DNA of 64,000 bases from JAIQFL01 sp035295745 (GCA_035295745.1 DATGIL010000090.1:205438-269437), one strand, 5' to 3'; counted from the stretch's first letter, positions 18,280 to 27,995 are shown. Notes: generated by a model not told the origin, from the letters alone. A program made the numbers and translations.

Positions 18280-19482
18280 ATGAAGACAACCATCTCCCTC
18301 GTCCTTAGCTGTACACTGGCGGCGCTGGCGGCAGATTCCTTCTCGACCGGCAAGATCGATCCGGACGCTGCCGGCATGGATTCCGCGCGATTGGCCCGGA
18401 TTGCAGTCCGCATGAAGGAATTCGTTGCGGCCGGCAAGACTGCCGGGGTCGTGACCCTGGTCGCGCGGCATGGTCACGTCGCCAGCCTCGAAGCGGTCGG
18501 GTATCAGAACCTCGAAACCAAAGCTCCCATGCGGACGGATACCATCTTCCGGCTCGCATCGGTTACCAAGCCCGTCACGTGTGCCGGCATCATGATCCTG
18601 GTGGACGAGGGCAGGATCTCGCTGATCGATCCCGCCGAGAAGTTCCTGCCGGAGTTCAAAGGCTTGAAGCTCAACCCCTGCGGTACGCGCGGAGGCTACA
18701 ACTGCGAACTGGTCACACCATCCCGGCCAGTCAACATCCTTGACCTGATGACGCACACCTCGGGATTGCCGGGATCAGCCCCGGGAGGAGGGGCACCGCC
18801 CAGCACGCTGGCCGAGCGCGTGGCTGCCGTCCGCGGGACGACCCTGCTGTTCGAACCGGGGACGGCCTGGAACTACAGCAATATCGGGATCGCCGCTCTC
18901 GGTCGAATCATCGAGGTTGTCACGTCACAGCCCTATGACCGCTTCCTGGCGGAGCGGATCTTCCAGCCACTCTCGATGAAGGATACTTTCTTCTTTGTGC
19001 CGCCGGACAAAGCCAGCCGCGTGGCGTCCGTTTACCGCTACGAAGCCGATGGTTTGCAGCTTGTGCCGATGGCTGCGGCCAAATTTCCCGCTCCCGAGGG
19101 CGGCCTGTTCAGCACTGCTGGCGACATGGCGCGTTTCCACCAGATGTTGCTCAACAAGGGAACACTGGATGGCCAGCGCATTCTCTCAGCGGCTGCTGTA
19201 GAAGCGATGACCACATCGCAGACCGGCTCCATCAAAGCGGGTTTTGTTCCCGGAGTGGGGCACGGATTTGGGTTCGAGGTCGTGCGCGAGACGCTCGGCA
19301 CATTCCGCTACAACTCGATCGGTAGTTTCGTGAAGGGCGGAGCCTATCGCACCTACGGGTGGGTGGACCCAGCCAAGGACCTCGTCGGAATCATTTTCAT
19401 GCAGCGGACCAATGGTGGTGGCGATGTAGCGGATGAAATCAACAGCTTCATGGCGATGTCAGCAGCGGCGATTGAGCGCTGA
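18280..19482 (+). CDS. Exported serine hydrolase of the class C beta-lactamase/esterase family
   Basis: 400 residues. A Sec signal (MKTTISLVLSCTLAALAADS) is followed by a beta-lactamase fold. The SxxK catalytic motif is S94-V-T-K97 in FRLASVTKPVT, and the YxN motif is Y199-S-N201 in AWNYSNIG. The KTG-like third motif is weak and near the C-terminus (about residues 350-355). Family members include AmpC-type enzymes, D-aminopeptidases and EstB-type esterases; stand-alone members like this usually hydrolyse esters or peptides rather than give drug resistance. It acts in the periplasm or outside. No operon partner is visible. Confidence 0.85.
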   Translation: MKTTISLVLSCTLAALAADSFSTGKIDPDAAGMDSARLARIAVRMKEFVAAGKTAGVVTLVARHGHVASLEAVGYQNLETKAPMRTDTIFRLASVTKPVTCAGIMILVDEGRISLIDPAEKFLPEFKGLKLNPCGTRGGYNCELVTPSRPVNILDLMTHTSGLPGSAPGGGAPPSTLAERVAAVRGTTLLFEPGTAWNYSNIGIAALGRIIEVVTSQPYDRFLAERIFQPLSMKDTFFFVPPDKASRVASVYRYEADGLQLVPMAAAKFPAPEGGLFSTAGDMARFHQMLLNKGTLDGQRILSAAAVEAMTTSQTGSIKAGFVPGVGHGFGFEVVRETLGTFRYNSIGSFVKGGAYRTYGWVDPAKDLVGIIFMQRTNGGGDVADEINSFMAMSAAAIER

Positions 19483-19600
19483 ATATCTCCTCGCGGTGCG
19501 CTTGCACGGAAGAGTCGGATGGGTGCGGGTTGACTAGTTGAGAGATTATCTATCGTGACTCGAGCAGAGTTCCCGCGAGCGCTCGGCGGACGGCGAGCTT

Positions 19601-19990
19601 TTAGGCCGCGGAGAGGGCGCTGATCGTAACGTAGTATCCGTCCGGGTCGCGGAGTGAGAACTCCTTGGTTTGAGTGTTCGGATTCACATGGGGCTCCTCT
19701 TCGAGCCGGGTGACCAGAGAGCGCGCTCTTTGAAGCGCCAGGTCGAAATCGTCGACACGAAAGAACAACAGGAGGCCGTTGCCTGGTGTCCCGTGATCGG
19801 GGCTCGTCAATGAGGGATGCTCGTGTGCGCCCCACTCGTGGAGACAGAGCAAGACCGTTCCATCCGAGTCGACGATTTGGCCAAAGTAGTTATGCGCAGG
19901 ACGGGTAGCGGGCTGACCGAATAGCGCCTGATACCATTTGAAGCTCCTCGGCACGTCGCCTACCCCTACGATGGTCCAGGTGCGCTTCAT
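19601..19990 (-). CDS. VOC-superfamily (glyoxalase/bleomycin-resistance fold) protein
   Basis: 129 residues. It shows the paired beta-alpha-beta-beta-beta pattern of the VOC fold: GVGDVPRSFKWYQALFGQPA at the start, LLLFFRVDDFDLALQRARSL in the middle, and FSLRDPDGYYVTISA at the end, the last being the family signature with the metal-ligand position. The superfamily covers glyoxalase I, dioxygenases and antibiotic-binding proteins; nothing here fixes the substrate. It is small, cytoplasmic and monocistronic, and converges with the serine hydrolase gene. Confidence 0.85.
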   Translation of the reverse strand: MKRTWTIVGVGDVPRSFKWYQALFGQPATRPAHNYFGQIVDSDGTVLLCLHEWGAHEHPSLTSPDHGTPGNGLLLFFRVDDFDLALQRARSLVTRLEEEPHVNPNTQTKEFSLRDPDGYYVTISALSAA

Positions 19991-20313
19991 TGGTCCCCTC
20001 TGCGGCTTGATATTCTCGATCAGACCGAACTTGGATACTACCGGCCAGGGACGGCCCTTTCGAAGTTTACCCCGCCTCTAGGACAACTTGCCGTGCTGTC
20101 TTAGGCCGACGAGGCAGCCATGCTACCTCTTGCCACCGCCTGATGACAGATCGTCTCGGATCAGTGAATTCTCGGCGACTCGGTAGAAAGGGCGTTGCTG
20201 TCCCGTCTGCCGACGACCCCATTCGAGTGGCGTCTGACGAACCCAAACTCCTCAGCACACGATAGGTGTGGTCTAAAGAGACTGACCTGGTGGGCACGCG
20301 CTTCACTTGGCAA

Positions 20314-20339
20314 GAAACGGGTATTGAGGTACCCGTTTC
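20314..20339. other. First of two sister hairpins upstream of a PEP-CTERM gene
   Basis: Perfect 10-bp stem GAAACGGGTA/TACCCGTTTC with a TTGAGG loop. It lies in the 650-base gap between the VOC gene and the PEP-CTERM gene, where no convincing gene is seen. A second related hairpin follows 54 bases later. Confidence 0.5.
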
Positions 20340-20367
20340 ACCTCTAAGGCATTGATTCCATACATGG

Positions 20368-20391
20368 GAAACGGTACACAGGTACCGGTTC
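20368..20391. other. Second of two sister hairpins upstream of a PEP-CTERM gene
   Basis: GAAACGGTA/TACCGGTTC stem (9 bp, one mismatch) with a CACAGG loop. Stem sequence, stem length and the loop ending AGG match the hairpin 54 bases upstream, so the two look like a duplicated structure. The rest of the gap 19991-20642 shows nothing recognisable. Confidence 0.5.
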
Positions 20392-20642
20392 AGTGTCGGG
20401 CACATCGACGCTCGGCAGGCGAAGCAGCCTGCTCCACGAAGCGCCTTGCCACGGGAGCGGCTCCTCACAACCTGCCGCGCGAGTCGCGCGCTAAGTCCTT
20501 ATGCGGATCTGAAACGAGGTGGCCGATGACCAAAGATAACCGTGACAAATTTCACAGTTCGTCCTAAATTGATGACTGCAACGCGAACCCGAAAAACAGC
20601 GTGTGGGGGTCAAGTGCGTTTGCAAAAAATTACTGTCTCAGG

Positions 20643-21593
20643 ATGCCGATGAAACTATTTCAAAAGTGGAGTTTGGCGCTTGGCGCGTGCGCGCTGCTCT
20701 TGGCAATTTCCGGGAGTGCACGTGCAGCAACGATTATTGTTGGTGCAGGAGCGGGTAACAACTCCGAACGATGCCTGAGCGGATCTGCGGGCACAGGGGG
20801 AACATGTAACGCCTCTCCGTCGGGACCCTACGGCGGACTCGACTCCATGGTCCAGCTGGTGGCAAACTCGCTGAATCTAAGCCTCTCGCGTGTCGACGAT
20901 TCCGGAGATGTGTTCTGGACCGCTGGAGCCGGAGCCGGCATTTTTGGCATAGCGCGGTCCGCGAGCAGAAATTTCACTCTGGGGGAGTTACCCGGTCTAT
21001 CGGGCGGTACTTACCAGCAATTGCTGGGCGTGATCGGAAGCTCCTCTGCGCCCATCGTGCTCTTGCCCACTAGTTATGTCACGGCGAACAACGCGGCGCA
21101 GAAGCCCACGAGCGGGACAGACGATCTAACCGGAGACACAGCGACATCTGAACCAAACAGCGTGCCCGGCACCTATGACTTCACCACCGGGCTTCCGGTC
21201 TTTACATCGATCGCTCCAGGCACTTTCCGTTTTGCTATCCAATGCGCAACACCGGGTGGTAACTGCGCGGTAGGCCCCGAAAACCAGGAACTCTGGTCGT
21301 CGCTTCCAAGCGACAATACTCCGGTAGACTCGGCCCGTCCGGATCACATGGTCACCTGGCAACTGACCGGTTCTGCAATCCCGATCGGCGATACGTGGTA
21401 CATCGCCGGGTTCGAGAACGGCACTTCGGACTACGACTTCAACGACTACGTATTCCTTTTCCAAAACACCACGCCTTCGGGCGCTGCTCCCGAGCCAGGT
21501 TCGATCGTGCTGGTTGCCATTGCTCTTTTGGCTCTGCTGGGCCACCAACGGCTTGCTCTTTTCAAAGCAATACGGCTGAAGAATCGCAATTGA
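20643..21593 (+). CDS. PEP-CTERM exported protein with DUF4114-like region
   Basis: 316 residues from ATG 20643; ATG 20649 is nearly as good. Signal peptide: LFQKWSLALGACALLLAISG, cleavage near ARA-A. The mature domain is Gly/Ser/Thr-rich. Near residues 255-275 it has WYIAGFENG followed by SDYDFNDYVF, the acidic signature of DUF4114 calcium-type domains. It ends with the sorting signal APEPGSIVLVAIALLALLG plus a basic tail. The protein is likely exported and handled by an exosortase/archaeosortase. The long upstream gap with two sister hairpins suggests its own regulated promoter. The function is unknown beyond being surface-directed. Confidence 0.8.
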   Translation: MPMKLFQKWSLALGACALLLAISGSARAATIIVGAGAGNNSERCLSGSAGTGGTCNASPSGPYGGLDSMVQLVANSLNLSLSRVDDSGDVFWTAGAGAGIFGIARSASRNFTLGELPGLSGGTYQQLLGVIGSSSAPIVLLPTSYVTANNAAQKPTSGTDDLTGDTATSEPNSVPGTYDFTTGLPVFTSIAPGTFRFAIQCATPGGNCAVGPENQELWSSLPSDNTPVDSARPDHMVTWQLTGSAIPIGDTWYIAGFENGTSDYDFNDYVFLFQNTTPSGAAPEPGSIVLVAIALLALLGHQRLALFKAIRLKNRN

Positions 21594-21724
21594 CCGCCCA
21601 TTTGGTTTAGTTGCAGGCGGAACTTGCCGAATTCCAACGGCACAACCCGCCGACGCAGGTTTCATGGACTGCCAGCGTTATCCGGTCGAGATCGGCAGCC
21701 ATCTGACCTCCATCGGAACCAGTT

Positions 21725-21985
21725 TCACTCGGCTCGACCGAGTGCTTCATCGTTGTAACGCGTCAGCGCAGCACGCGCCGCTGCGACGAGCTCGGGGCTG
21801 CGGCTTTCGATGAGATCGCCGGCTTGTGCAATGATGCTCTGCAGGATTTCGAAAATCTCTCGCACGCCGGTTTCACGGTCGATGATCTCCGCGAGCGATT
21901 TGAGAAGGGCCGGATCATGCTGGATCGCCTTGGCCGCTCGGTAAGCCCCTGCCGTGGGATTTTCTTTGTGTGCTCTGGGTGTCAT
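21725..21985 (-). CDS. Small helical hypothetical protein
   Basis: 86 residues, no signal peptide. Predicted to be almost all helix: AYRAAKAIQHDPALLKSLAE, REIFEILQSIIAQAG and LVAAARAALTRYNDEAL. I do not recognise it. The amphipathic pattern and absence of rare-codon runs make it plausible as a real gene, but no clear Shine-Dalgarno precedes the ATG. It lies between two unrelated genes. Confidence 0.45.
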   Translation of the reverse strand: MTPRAHKENPTAGAYRAAKAIQHDPALLKSLAEIIDRETGVREIFEILQSIIAQAGDLIESRSPELVAAARAALTRYNDEALGRAE

Positions 21986-22101
21986 ATGAAGATGGTCCGC
22001 TTGTTTGCGCGCGAAAGCAAGGACGAGATTGAGGACGCCCTCTTTAAGCAGAGATCAGCATCAGGCACCACTTGCGGCGCGTGCTGAACGGGACCTTCAG
22101 G

Positions 22102-24543
22102 CTATTCATATCTCAGGGCGATCATGGGATCTACTCGCGTCGCTGAGCGAGCCGGGAGCAGACAAGCTGCTATGCCCGCGATGAAAACCAGGACAATCAC
22201 TCCCGCGACCGTGACCGGGTCGAAAGTGGAAATGCCGAAGAGCTGGCTCGCGAGGATGCGGCTAAGCCCGAAACTTGCCAGCAACCCTACTCCCGCGCCC
22301 ATGGCCATTAATCTCAACCCCAGGCTCAACACCATGCGCAATACCATCGCCGTGCTGGCGCCCAGCGCCATACGGATGCCGATCTCATGCCTCTGACGCG
22401 TCACGGCATACGCGACGACACCATAGACTCCGATTAGAACCAGCACGAGACCGGCGATAGCGAATACTGCGATCAAGTACAGGCCAAATCTCGGTTGCGC
22501 CATTGCGAACTGACTGATGAAGTCTTCGTTGGTGCCGTTGAAGCCCAGCGCCACACCTCGATCGACAGCCCAGATTTCGCGTCGAAGGGTGTTGAGCATC
22601 ATCTTCGGATCGCCTGTAGTACGCACGAGAATGCCGCGAAACGCGCCGCCCATAACATCGTAGGGGACCCATACTTCCGGAAGCACGGGCCGGTCCAAGC
22701 CCTGATTCTTGACGTCTGCCACGACGCCGATAATCTCAAAAGTGGGCTCCTTCATCGGATCCGGGAAAGTGGGGGTTGCAAGGTCGGGTAAGGTCGCCGA
22801 CTGGCCCAGCCAATTGTCGCCGAGGAATTTCTTGGCGAAGGTCTGGTTCACGACGGCCAGCTTGCGGGCCGCGTTTACTTCCGATTCGTTGAAGGTCCGA
22901 CCCCGCAACAGCTTGATGTGAAGTGTTGCGAAGTACCCTTCGCTGCATAACTCCACCTGCGAGCGCCAGTCCTCAGCGGCGGCTTTCCCTGGGATTTCGA
23001 GCTTACTGACGAAGCCACCAAACGGCGGCAGGGATGTCGCTTCGGTAGCCGCCTCGACGCCCGGAGTGGCCTTTACGCGTTCGAGTAACGGGCGGAAGAA
23101 CCCTTGAATCTGCGCCGCGCTCTGATAGCGTGCCGGCGGCATGGGCAACACAGCGACTAAAACATGCGACGGATCGGCTCCCAGCGGAACCTCCTGCAAC
23201 GCGAAGAAGCTTCGCATGAGGAGTCCGGCGCCGGTGAGTAGAGCGAGTGACAGCGCCACCTCACCGACAATCAGGCCATTGCGCAGCCCTCGATGACGGA
23301 AACCGCCGGAAACACCCTTACCCGTGTCCCGCAGCACCTCGTTGAGGTCTTGCCGGGTGAGTTGCACTGCCGGCACGGTTCCGAATACGAGTGCGGTGAC
23401 AAGACCCGTGACCAGCGCAAACAGCAATACCGAAATATTGATATGGATATATGCCTCGGCGGGAATGATTTGGGCTGGAACGATCGCGATGAGACCTTTG
23501 ATGCCGCCCCAGGCCAGCAGACAGCCGAATGCCGCGCCGCAGACGCCTAGCAGGAGACTCTCGGTGAGAAGCTGCCGCACGATGCGCCAGCGCCCGGCGC
23601 CAATGGCCGCTCGTATGGCAATTTCCTTTTCGCGGGCTGTCGCCCGGGCGAGCAACAAGTTTGCCACGTTGGCGCAGGCAATGAGCAGTAACATACTAAC
23701 TGCGCCCATCACGATGAACAGCATCACGCGGAACTGACCGACTACCGTGTCCGCCAGAGTCTGGATGTGAATCGTGAACTGCTTGGGATACTCTTTTGGG
23801 TAGACCGGGGCCAGGCGGTGCGCGATCAGGTCGATGTCGGCTTGCGCCTGGCGCAGCGTAACGCCCGGCCGCAGATGGCCAAGCATCCAGAAGTAGTTCG
23901 GGAACTGGCCCGCCGCCACCTCATCAGCCCGGTTGAGGGAAGTGGGAATCCACAAATCGGCGTCGCCCCAGCCGAATCGCTGCGGCATGATGCCCACCAG
24001 CGTGCGCGAAACGCCGTTCAGGATGAAGGTCCGGCCCAGAATTCCCGGGTCCGCATTAAAGCGCGACACCCAGACCTTGTAGCGAAGAACAAAAACGGGA
24101 GGTGCGCCTGGCATGTAATCCGCGGGTTCCATGACCCGCCCCAAGAGCGCGGGCATTCCCAGGAACTCGAAGGTGTTGGGCACCACCAGCACGCCGTTAA
24201 ACTGTTCGGTTCCTTCGCCATTGTCATAGAGGACGTTGAGATTGCAGTTGCCAATCACGCGGTCGAAGACGTGGTTCTGCGCCTGATAGTCCAGGAACTC
24301 GGGCACGCGGAAGCCAGTTCTGCCGCCGGGATCGCTACGACTGGAATCATGGATCTCGATCGTAACCAGCCGATGCGAATCGGTGTAAGGGAACGGCTCC
24401 AGCAGGACGTTATCAATGACGCTGAAGATGGCGGTAGTGGCGCCGATTCCGAGAGCGAGCGCGGCTATAGCGAGCACGGCGACGCTGCGATCGCGGCTAA
24501 GGCTCCGGACCGCAGCGCGGAGGTTGCGCCAAAGGGAACTCAT
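22102..24543 (-). CDS. ADOP-type orphan ABC permease (MacB/FtsX fold)
   Basis: 813 residues from the ATG at 24543 (MSSLWRNLRAAVRSL). The frame stays open for 78 further codons, but that part is encoded by dispersed repeats and should not be counted. Architecture: membrane helix near the N-terminus (VAVLAIAALALGIGATTAIF), periplasmic MacB-type domain, FtsX-type three-helix block (about 290-420), a second periplasmic domain, and a second FtsX block at the C-terminus ending PARSATRVDPMIALRYE. This duplicated layout, with no ATPase gene next to it, matches the acidobacterial duplicated orphan permease family. Family members may pair with ATPases encoded elsewhere; the cargo is unknown. Confidence 0.9.
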   Translation of the reverse strand: MSSLWRNLRAAVRSLSRDRSVAVLAIAALALGIGATTAIFSVIDNVLLEPFPYTDSHRLVTIEIHDSSRSDPGGRTGFRVPEFLDYQAQNHVFDRVIGNCNLNVLYDNGEGTEQFNGVLVVPNTFEFLGMPALLGRVMEPADYMPGAPPVFVLRYKVWVSRFNADPGILGRTFILNGVSRTLVGIMPQRFGWGDADLWIPTSLNRADEVAAGQFPNYFWMLGHLRPGVTLRQAQADIDLIAHRLAPVYPKEYPKQFTIHIQTLADTVVGQFRVMLFIVMGAVSMLLLIACANVANLLLARATAREKEIAIRAAIGAGRWRIVRQLLTESLLLGVCGAAFGCLLAWGGIKGLIAIVPAQIIPAEAYIHINISVLLFALVTGLVTALVFGTVPAVQLTRQDLNEVLRDTGKGVSGGFRHRGLRNGLIVGEVALSLALLTGAGLLMRSFFALQEVPLGADPSHVLVAVLPMPPARYQSAAQIQGFFRPLLERVKATPGVEAATEATSLPPFGGFVSKLEIPGKAAAEDWRSQVELCSEGYFATLHIKLLRGRTFNESEVNAARKLAVVNQTFAKKFLGDNWLGQSATLPDLATPTFPDPMKEPTFEIIGVVADVKNQGLDRPVLPEVWVPYDVMGGAFRGILVRTTGDPKMMLNTLRREIWAVDRGVALGFNGTNEDFISQFAMAQPRFGLYLIAVFAIAGLVLVLIGVYGVVAYAVTRQRHEIGIRMALGASTAMVLRMVLSLGLRLMAMGAGVGLLASFGLSRILASQLFGISTFDPVTVAGVIVLVFIAGIAACLLPARSATRVDPMIALRYE

Positions 24544-24634
24544 ACCAGGGAATAACGCCATAAACGGCCTCATAGTTCCGCGAAAAAGCTGAGCCGCCGG
24601 GCTGCGGAAAACCCGGAGACGCTTGCTGAGGGAG

Positions 24635-24880
24635 TAATTTTCGGAGCGATCGGGACGTCGCTTGCTGACGCGAGTGCGGCTTGCAAGGAGCCACGACAGT
24701 GAGAAGCTGTGAAAAATCCGGGAGCGCCTGCCCCACATAACAATGAGGAATCGCTTGCTTACGCGCGCGGCTCGCAATCTTCATCTCGTGTTGCGATGAT
24801 TAGCGAGCCGCGACCTTTCGCCAAGTCGGTTACTAACCCCCGTGGCTCGCAGCGAGCCACGACCGTGAGGGAGTGTTCTT
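24635..24880. repeat. Cluster of dispersed repeat copies in front of the orphan permease
   Basis: Three copies or part-copies of the same family as the 31.7 kb array, mainly in opposite orientation. One is at 24635-24703 (TTTTCGGAGCGATCGGGACG, then GTCGCTTGCTGACGCGAG). A short one is at 24752-24775 (CGCTTGCTTACGCGCGCGGC). A hairpin end is at 24842-24880, with the perfect 8-bp stem GTGGCTCG/CGAGCCAC and then GACCGTGAGGGAGTGTTCTT. The stretch separates the permease from the second receptor and explains the false N-terminal extension of the permease frame. Confidence 0.75.
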
Positions 24881-24917
24881 GCCGGAATACGTCGGCACTA
24901 TCACGAAACCCATGCAC

Positions 24918-27900
24918 TCAGAAAACGAAACGTGCCGAGATCTGCATGCGCCGCGCTTCCGTGCCATCCGGGGGAACGGCGTCTCCCGACGGGATATAGA
25001 GGAGTTGCGGTGTGGCCGTGATCACGCCTTTGGCCTCGGAGTAGGCGCGGGTGCTGTTGTAGCCCGTAGCGGCCCAGGTATTCGCGAGATTGAAGACCTC
25101 CAGGTTGAGATACAACTTGGTGTGCTCGGTAATCGGAAGGACCTTGCTAAGGCGCGCGTCGGAACGGTACATGGCAGGGACCCGGTAGGTGTTGACCGGC
25201 AGCCAGGGTACCCGGGAACTGAGGCCCGAGCCGTTGAGGCTGTAGTTGGAGAACATTCCCGTGACCGGCGTATCAGCCAGGTATACAATCACACTGCCAT
25301 ACGGGAAGCCGCTCACCAGGGAGGTAACGGAAGAAAGCTGCCAGTTGTTGACCGCGTACTTGAAGAAGGCGCCGGTGCGATGCGTGAAGGTCGGCGCCCA
25401 TACCCAGGAGAGGGCAAAGCGGTGACGCTGGTCGAGCGTGCCGCTCCCCTTGTCAGCCTTGTAGTTGCCGTTGTTCAGCCAATAGCTGGCGCCACTCAAC
25501 CAGAGGTTGTTGGTGCTTTCGCCGTAGCTCTGGCCGTCGTCGATCTCGTGCGACCAGGTGTATGAGCCCATCGCCTGGAACCCATGCTTGAAACGCTTGT
25601 TCACCTGAACCGCCAACCCGTTGTAGTAGCTGTTGACGCCGTTCTCGGCATAAGCGATGGTTCCGTAGCGCGTATCCGGCCGCTTGCCGATCAGTACCGG
25701 AGTCGTGTACGACCCGACCGTGCTTCCGCTGGCATCGTTGATCGTGTAGGTAAAGTTTGTGGAAGTGGTGGGAAGGTTGAGATCGCGCACGCCATAGAGC
25801 TGTACGCCCCGGCTCCAGATATACGAAACTGTCATCGCGGTGTCGGAAGTGAGCTGGCGCTGGATGCCGATGTTGCCCTGTTCCGAATAAGGCGTTTTCA
25901 GGCCGGGCGCCAGCATCTGAATGCTGGCGGCCGAAATGCTGGCGCCTGAGGGAATCGATGTGAGCGTGTTCGGGAACACCGGGCCGGCGGCCAGTTGCGC
26001 CGCTTGTGTGGCGGCCAGGGAAGTGCTGGTCTGGACCACGCCGTTGCCGCTGGTGAAAAGGTTATCGATGGTTCCACCCTGGAAACGGCCGTAGAACATC
26101 CCGTAACCGGCCTGCAGGACGGTCTTGTCATTCAGTTGATACGACAAGCCGAGGCGGGGAGCCAGGTTGGTGGGGGAGGAGGGGACATGGCAAGTCAGCG
26201 GATAGTCCGGATTGCAGACCTTCGGCTGCGGTAACTGGGCATATTCGTAACGTGCGCCGTAGCTCACGGTCAGCTTCGGCGTGACGCGCCACTGGTCTTG
26301 CAGGTAAAAGCCATAGTCGTTCATGCGATAGTCCATCACCGGATTGCCGAACGTCTGCGAGTAGCTGTTCCAGTACTTGGTGCCGCTGGTGTTGCCGCTG
26401 TAGTCGAGGGCGAAAGCGTTGACGGTCTGATAGCTGTAGCTGCCGAAGTAGTTGCTGAGGTAGTAGACGTAGTCTTCGGTGGTCGCGATATCGGCGCCGA
26501 GCTTGATGGTGTGGGTGCCCTTGGTCCAGGTGGCGTTGTCCTGGAACTGGAAGCGGCTCTCGCTCGGCTCGATGCGCGGCAGGTAGTTGGCCGGCCCAAG
26601 CTGGGTGCCGTTCGCCGAGACCTGGAGAAAGCCCAGGCCACCGCCCAGTTCGGCGTCGTTGAAGGTATCGGCTTGGCGGTCGCCAGCGAAGCCAAAGCGC
26701 AGTTCGTTCACGAAGGTGGAGGTGGGAACCATGGTCCAAACTGCCCGTCCATTGCGTACCGTGACAGCGTCATCGCCATTACCCGTGATGGCGGAGCCGC
26801 TGGTGGAAGAGGTGGCGGTCTGGATCCCGTTAGGCGACCGGTGATGGAGGAAATTGAAGCTGGCACTGAAGGAGTTGCGGTCGGACGGGTGATAGTCCAG
26901 CTTGCCGAAGTAAAGCTCCTGGTCCAGGGTGCGCGGTATCTGGCCATAGAAGCGGGGCAACAACGCGTTGATGGCCGCACACTGCGCCGGGGTGGCGGCG
27001 GGTTGCGTGGCCGTGCCCACTCCACAACTGTTCCAGGTCTGTGTCAGCGGATTGACGGCCACCGTGTTGAGGCTGGAGGTCATGGGGAAATTGCGCCGCG
27101 TGATTTCCGTATTCAGGAAGTAGAACAGCTTATCCCGCCTGATCGCTCCGCCGAGGGACCCGCCCGCCTGCTGGCGCTTTTCCGACGGAACATACGTGCT
27201 GAACGGATCGCGCGCGTTGAACCCGGTGCTGCGGTAGAACCAGTAGGCGGTGCCGTGCAGCGCGTTGCCGCCGCTCTTGGTCACGGTGTTGACAATGCCG
27301 CCCATGGCACGGCCGTATTCGGCGGAGTAGTTGGAAGAGACCACCTGAAACTCCTGCACGGCGTCCTGCGAGATCTGGGCCGCAATGCGCGTGCGCCCGG
27401 CATTCTCGTTGTAGAACTGCTCAGTGGTATCGGTGCCGTCCACCAGGAACGAGTTCTGCCCGGCCACGCCGCGGAAAGTGAGCAGGCCATAGTTGCCGTC
27501 GTTGCTGACGCCCGGCGTCAGCAATACAAAGGAGTCCACCCGCCGGCCATTGATCGGAAGGTCTTGAATGGATCGCGAATCGACCACCCCGGAGACGTCG
27601 CTTTTGGTGTTTTCCACTAACGGCGCAGCCGCGGAGACCTCCACCTCGGTGGAGGCGGTGGCCATCGCGAGGTTGATTTTCAGATCCAGGTTCTGGCCGA
27701 CCTGCAGAGTCAAGCTCCTCAACTCATAGCCCGCAAAACCGGCAGCCGTCACGATGACCCTGTACCCTGGCCCGGGCGTCAGCGATGGGGCGATGAACAG
27801 CCCCGCGTCGTTGGTATCCAGCGTACGGAGTGTGCCTTGAGCTTCGCTCGAAATGATCACTTTGGCATTGGGCACCACTGCGCCCGAAGGGTCCCGGACA

Positions 27901-27995
27901 ACACCGGAAATGCCCGCCACGCCACCAGACGATTGCGCGAATACAGGCGCAGTCAGGGACAGCACGAGCAACAAAGCAAGGAACGTCAAACGCAT
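24918..27995 (-). CDS. Oar-like TonB-dependent receptor with carboxypeptidase-regulatory domain
   Basis: 1025 residues. Signal peptide MRLTFLALLLVLSLTAPVFA, then a carboxypeptidase regulatory-like domain (about 26-110: GISGVVRDPSGAVVPNAKVI). A plug-like region follows (about 125-245, with IQDLPINGRRVDSFVLLTPG, FLVDGTDTTEQ and GRAMGGIVNTVTKSGGN), then a long beta-barrel closing in RRMQISARFVF. It is the same family as the receptor at 5.4-8.9 kb but clearly diverged, so not a recent copy. It is an outer-membrane protein with unknown ligand. It has an AT-rich upstream region that could hold its promoter, and the permease gene is downstream on the same strand beyond the repeat cluster. Confidence 0.9.
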   Translation of the reverse strand: MRLTFLALLLVLSLTAPVFAQSSGGVAGISGVVRDPSGAVVPNAKVIISSEAQGTLRTLDTNDAGLFIAPSLTPGPGYRVIVTAAGFAGYELRSLTLQVGQNLDLKINLAMATASTEVEVSAAAPLVENTKSDVSGVVDSRSIQDLPINGRRVDSFVLLTPGVSNDGNYGLLTFRGVAGQNSFLVDGTDTTEQFYNENAGRTRIAAQISQDAVQEFQVVSSNYSAEYGRAMGGIVNTVTKSGGNALHGTAYWFYRSTGFNARDPFSTYVPSEKRQQAGGSLGGAIRRDKLFYFLNTEITRRNFPMTSSLNTVAVNPLTQTWNSCGVGTATQPAATPAQCAAINALLPRFYGQIPRTLDQELYFGKLDYHPSDRNSFSASFNFLHHRSPNGIQTATSSTSGSAITGNGDDAVTVRNGRAVWTMVPTSTFVNELRFGFAGDRQADTFNDAELGGGLGFLQVSANGTQLGPANYLPRIEPSESRFQFQDNATWTKGTHTIKLGADIATTEDYVYYLSNYFGSYSYQTVNAFALDYSGNTSGTKYWNSYSQTFGNPVMDYRMNDYGFYLQDQWRVTPKLTVSYGARYEYAQLPQPKVCNPDYPLTCHVPSSPTNLAPRLGLSYQLNDKTVLQAGYGMFYGRFQGGTIDNLFTSGNGVVQTSTSLAATQAAQLAAGPVFPNTLTSIPSGASISAASIQMLAPGLKTPYSEQGNIGIQRQLTSDTAMTVSYIWSRGVQLYGVRDLNLPTTSTNFTYTINDASGSTVGSYTTPVLIGKRPDTRYGTIAYAENGVNSYYNGLAVQVNKRFKHGFQAMGSYTWSHEIDDGQSYGESTNNLWLSGASYWLNNGNYKADKGSGTLDQRHRFALSWVWAPTFTHRTGAFFKYAVNNWQLSSVTSLVSGFPYGSVIVYLADTPVTGMFSNYSLNGSGLSSRVPWLPVNTYRVPAMYRSDARLSKVLPITEHTKLYLNLEVFNLANTWAATGYNSTRAYSEAKGVITATPQLLYIPSGDAVPPDGTEARRMQISARFVF

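Noticed and set aside
17734..18756. A 340-codon minus-strand frame
   Set aside because: It overlaps the supported serine hydrolase (opposite strand) and the supported hypothetical gene (other frame); the peptide has no domain character.
20067..20468. A 133-codon minus-strand frame in the gap before the PEP-CTERM gene
   Set aside because: It has no recognisable family, a skewed Arg/Ser composition and crosses both hairpins; not enough to call a gene.
26298..27620. A 440-codon plus-strand frame opposite the second receptor gene
   Set aside because: The minus strand encodes a complete receptor with recognisable domains; the long opposite frame is a by-product of high GC at third positions.
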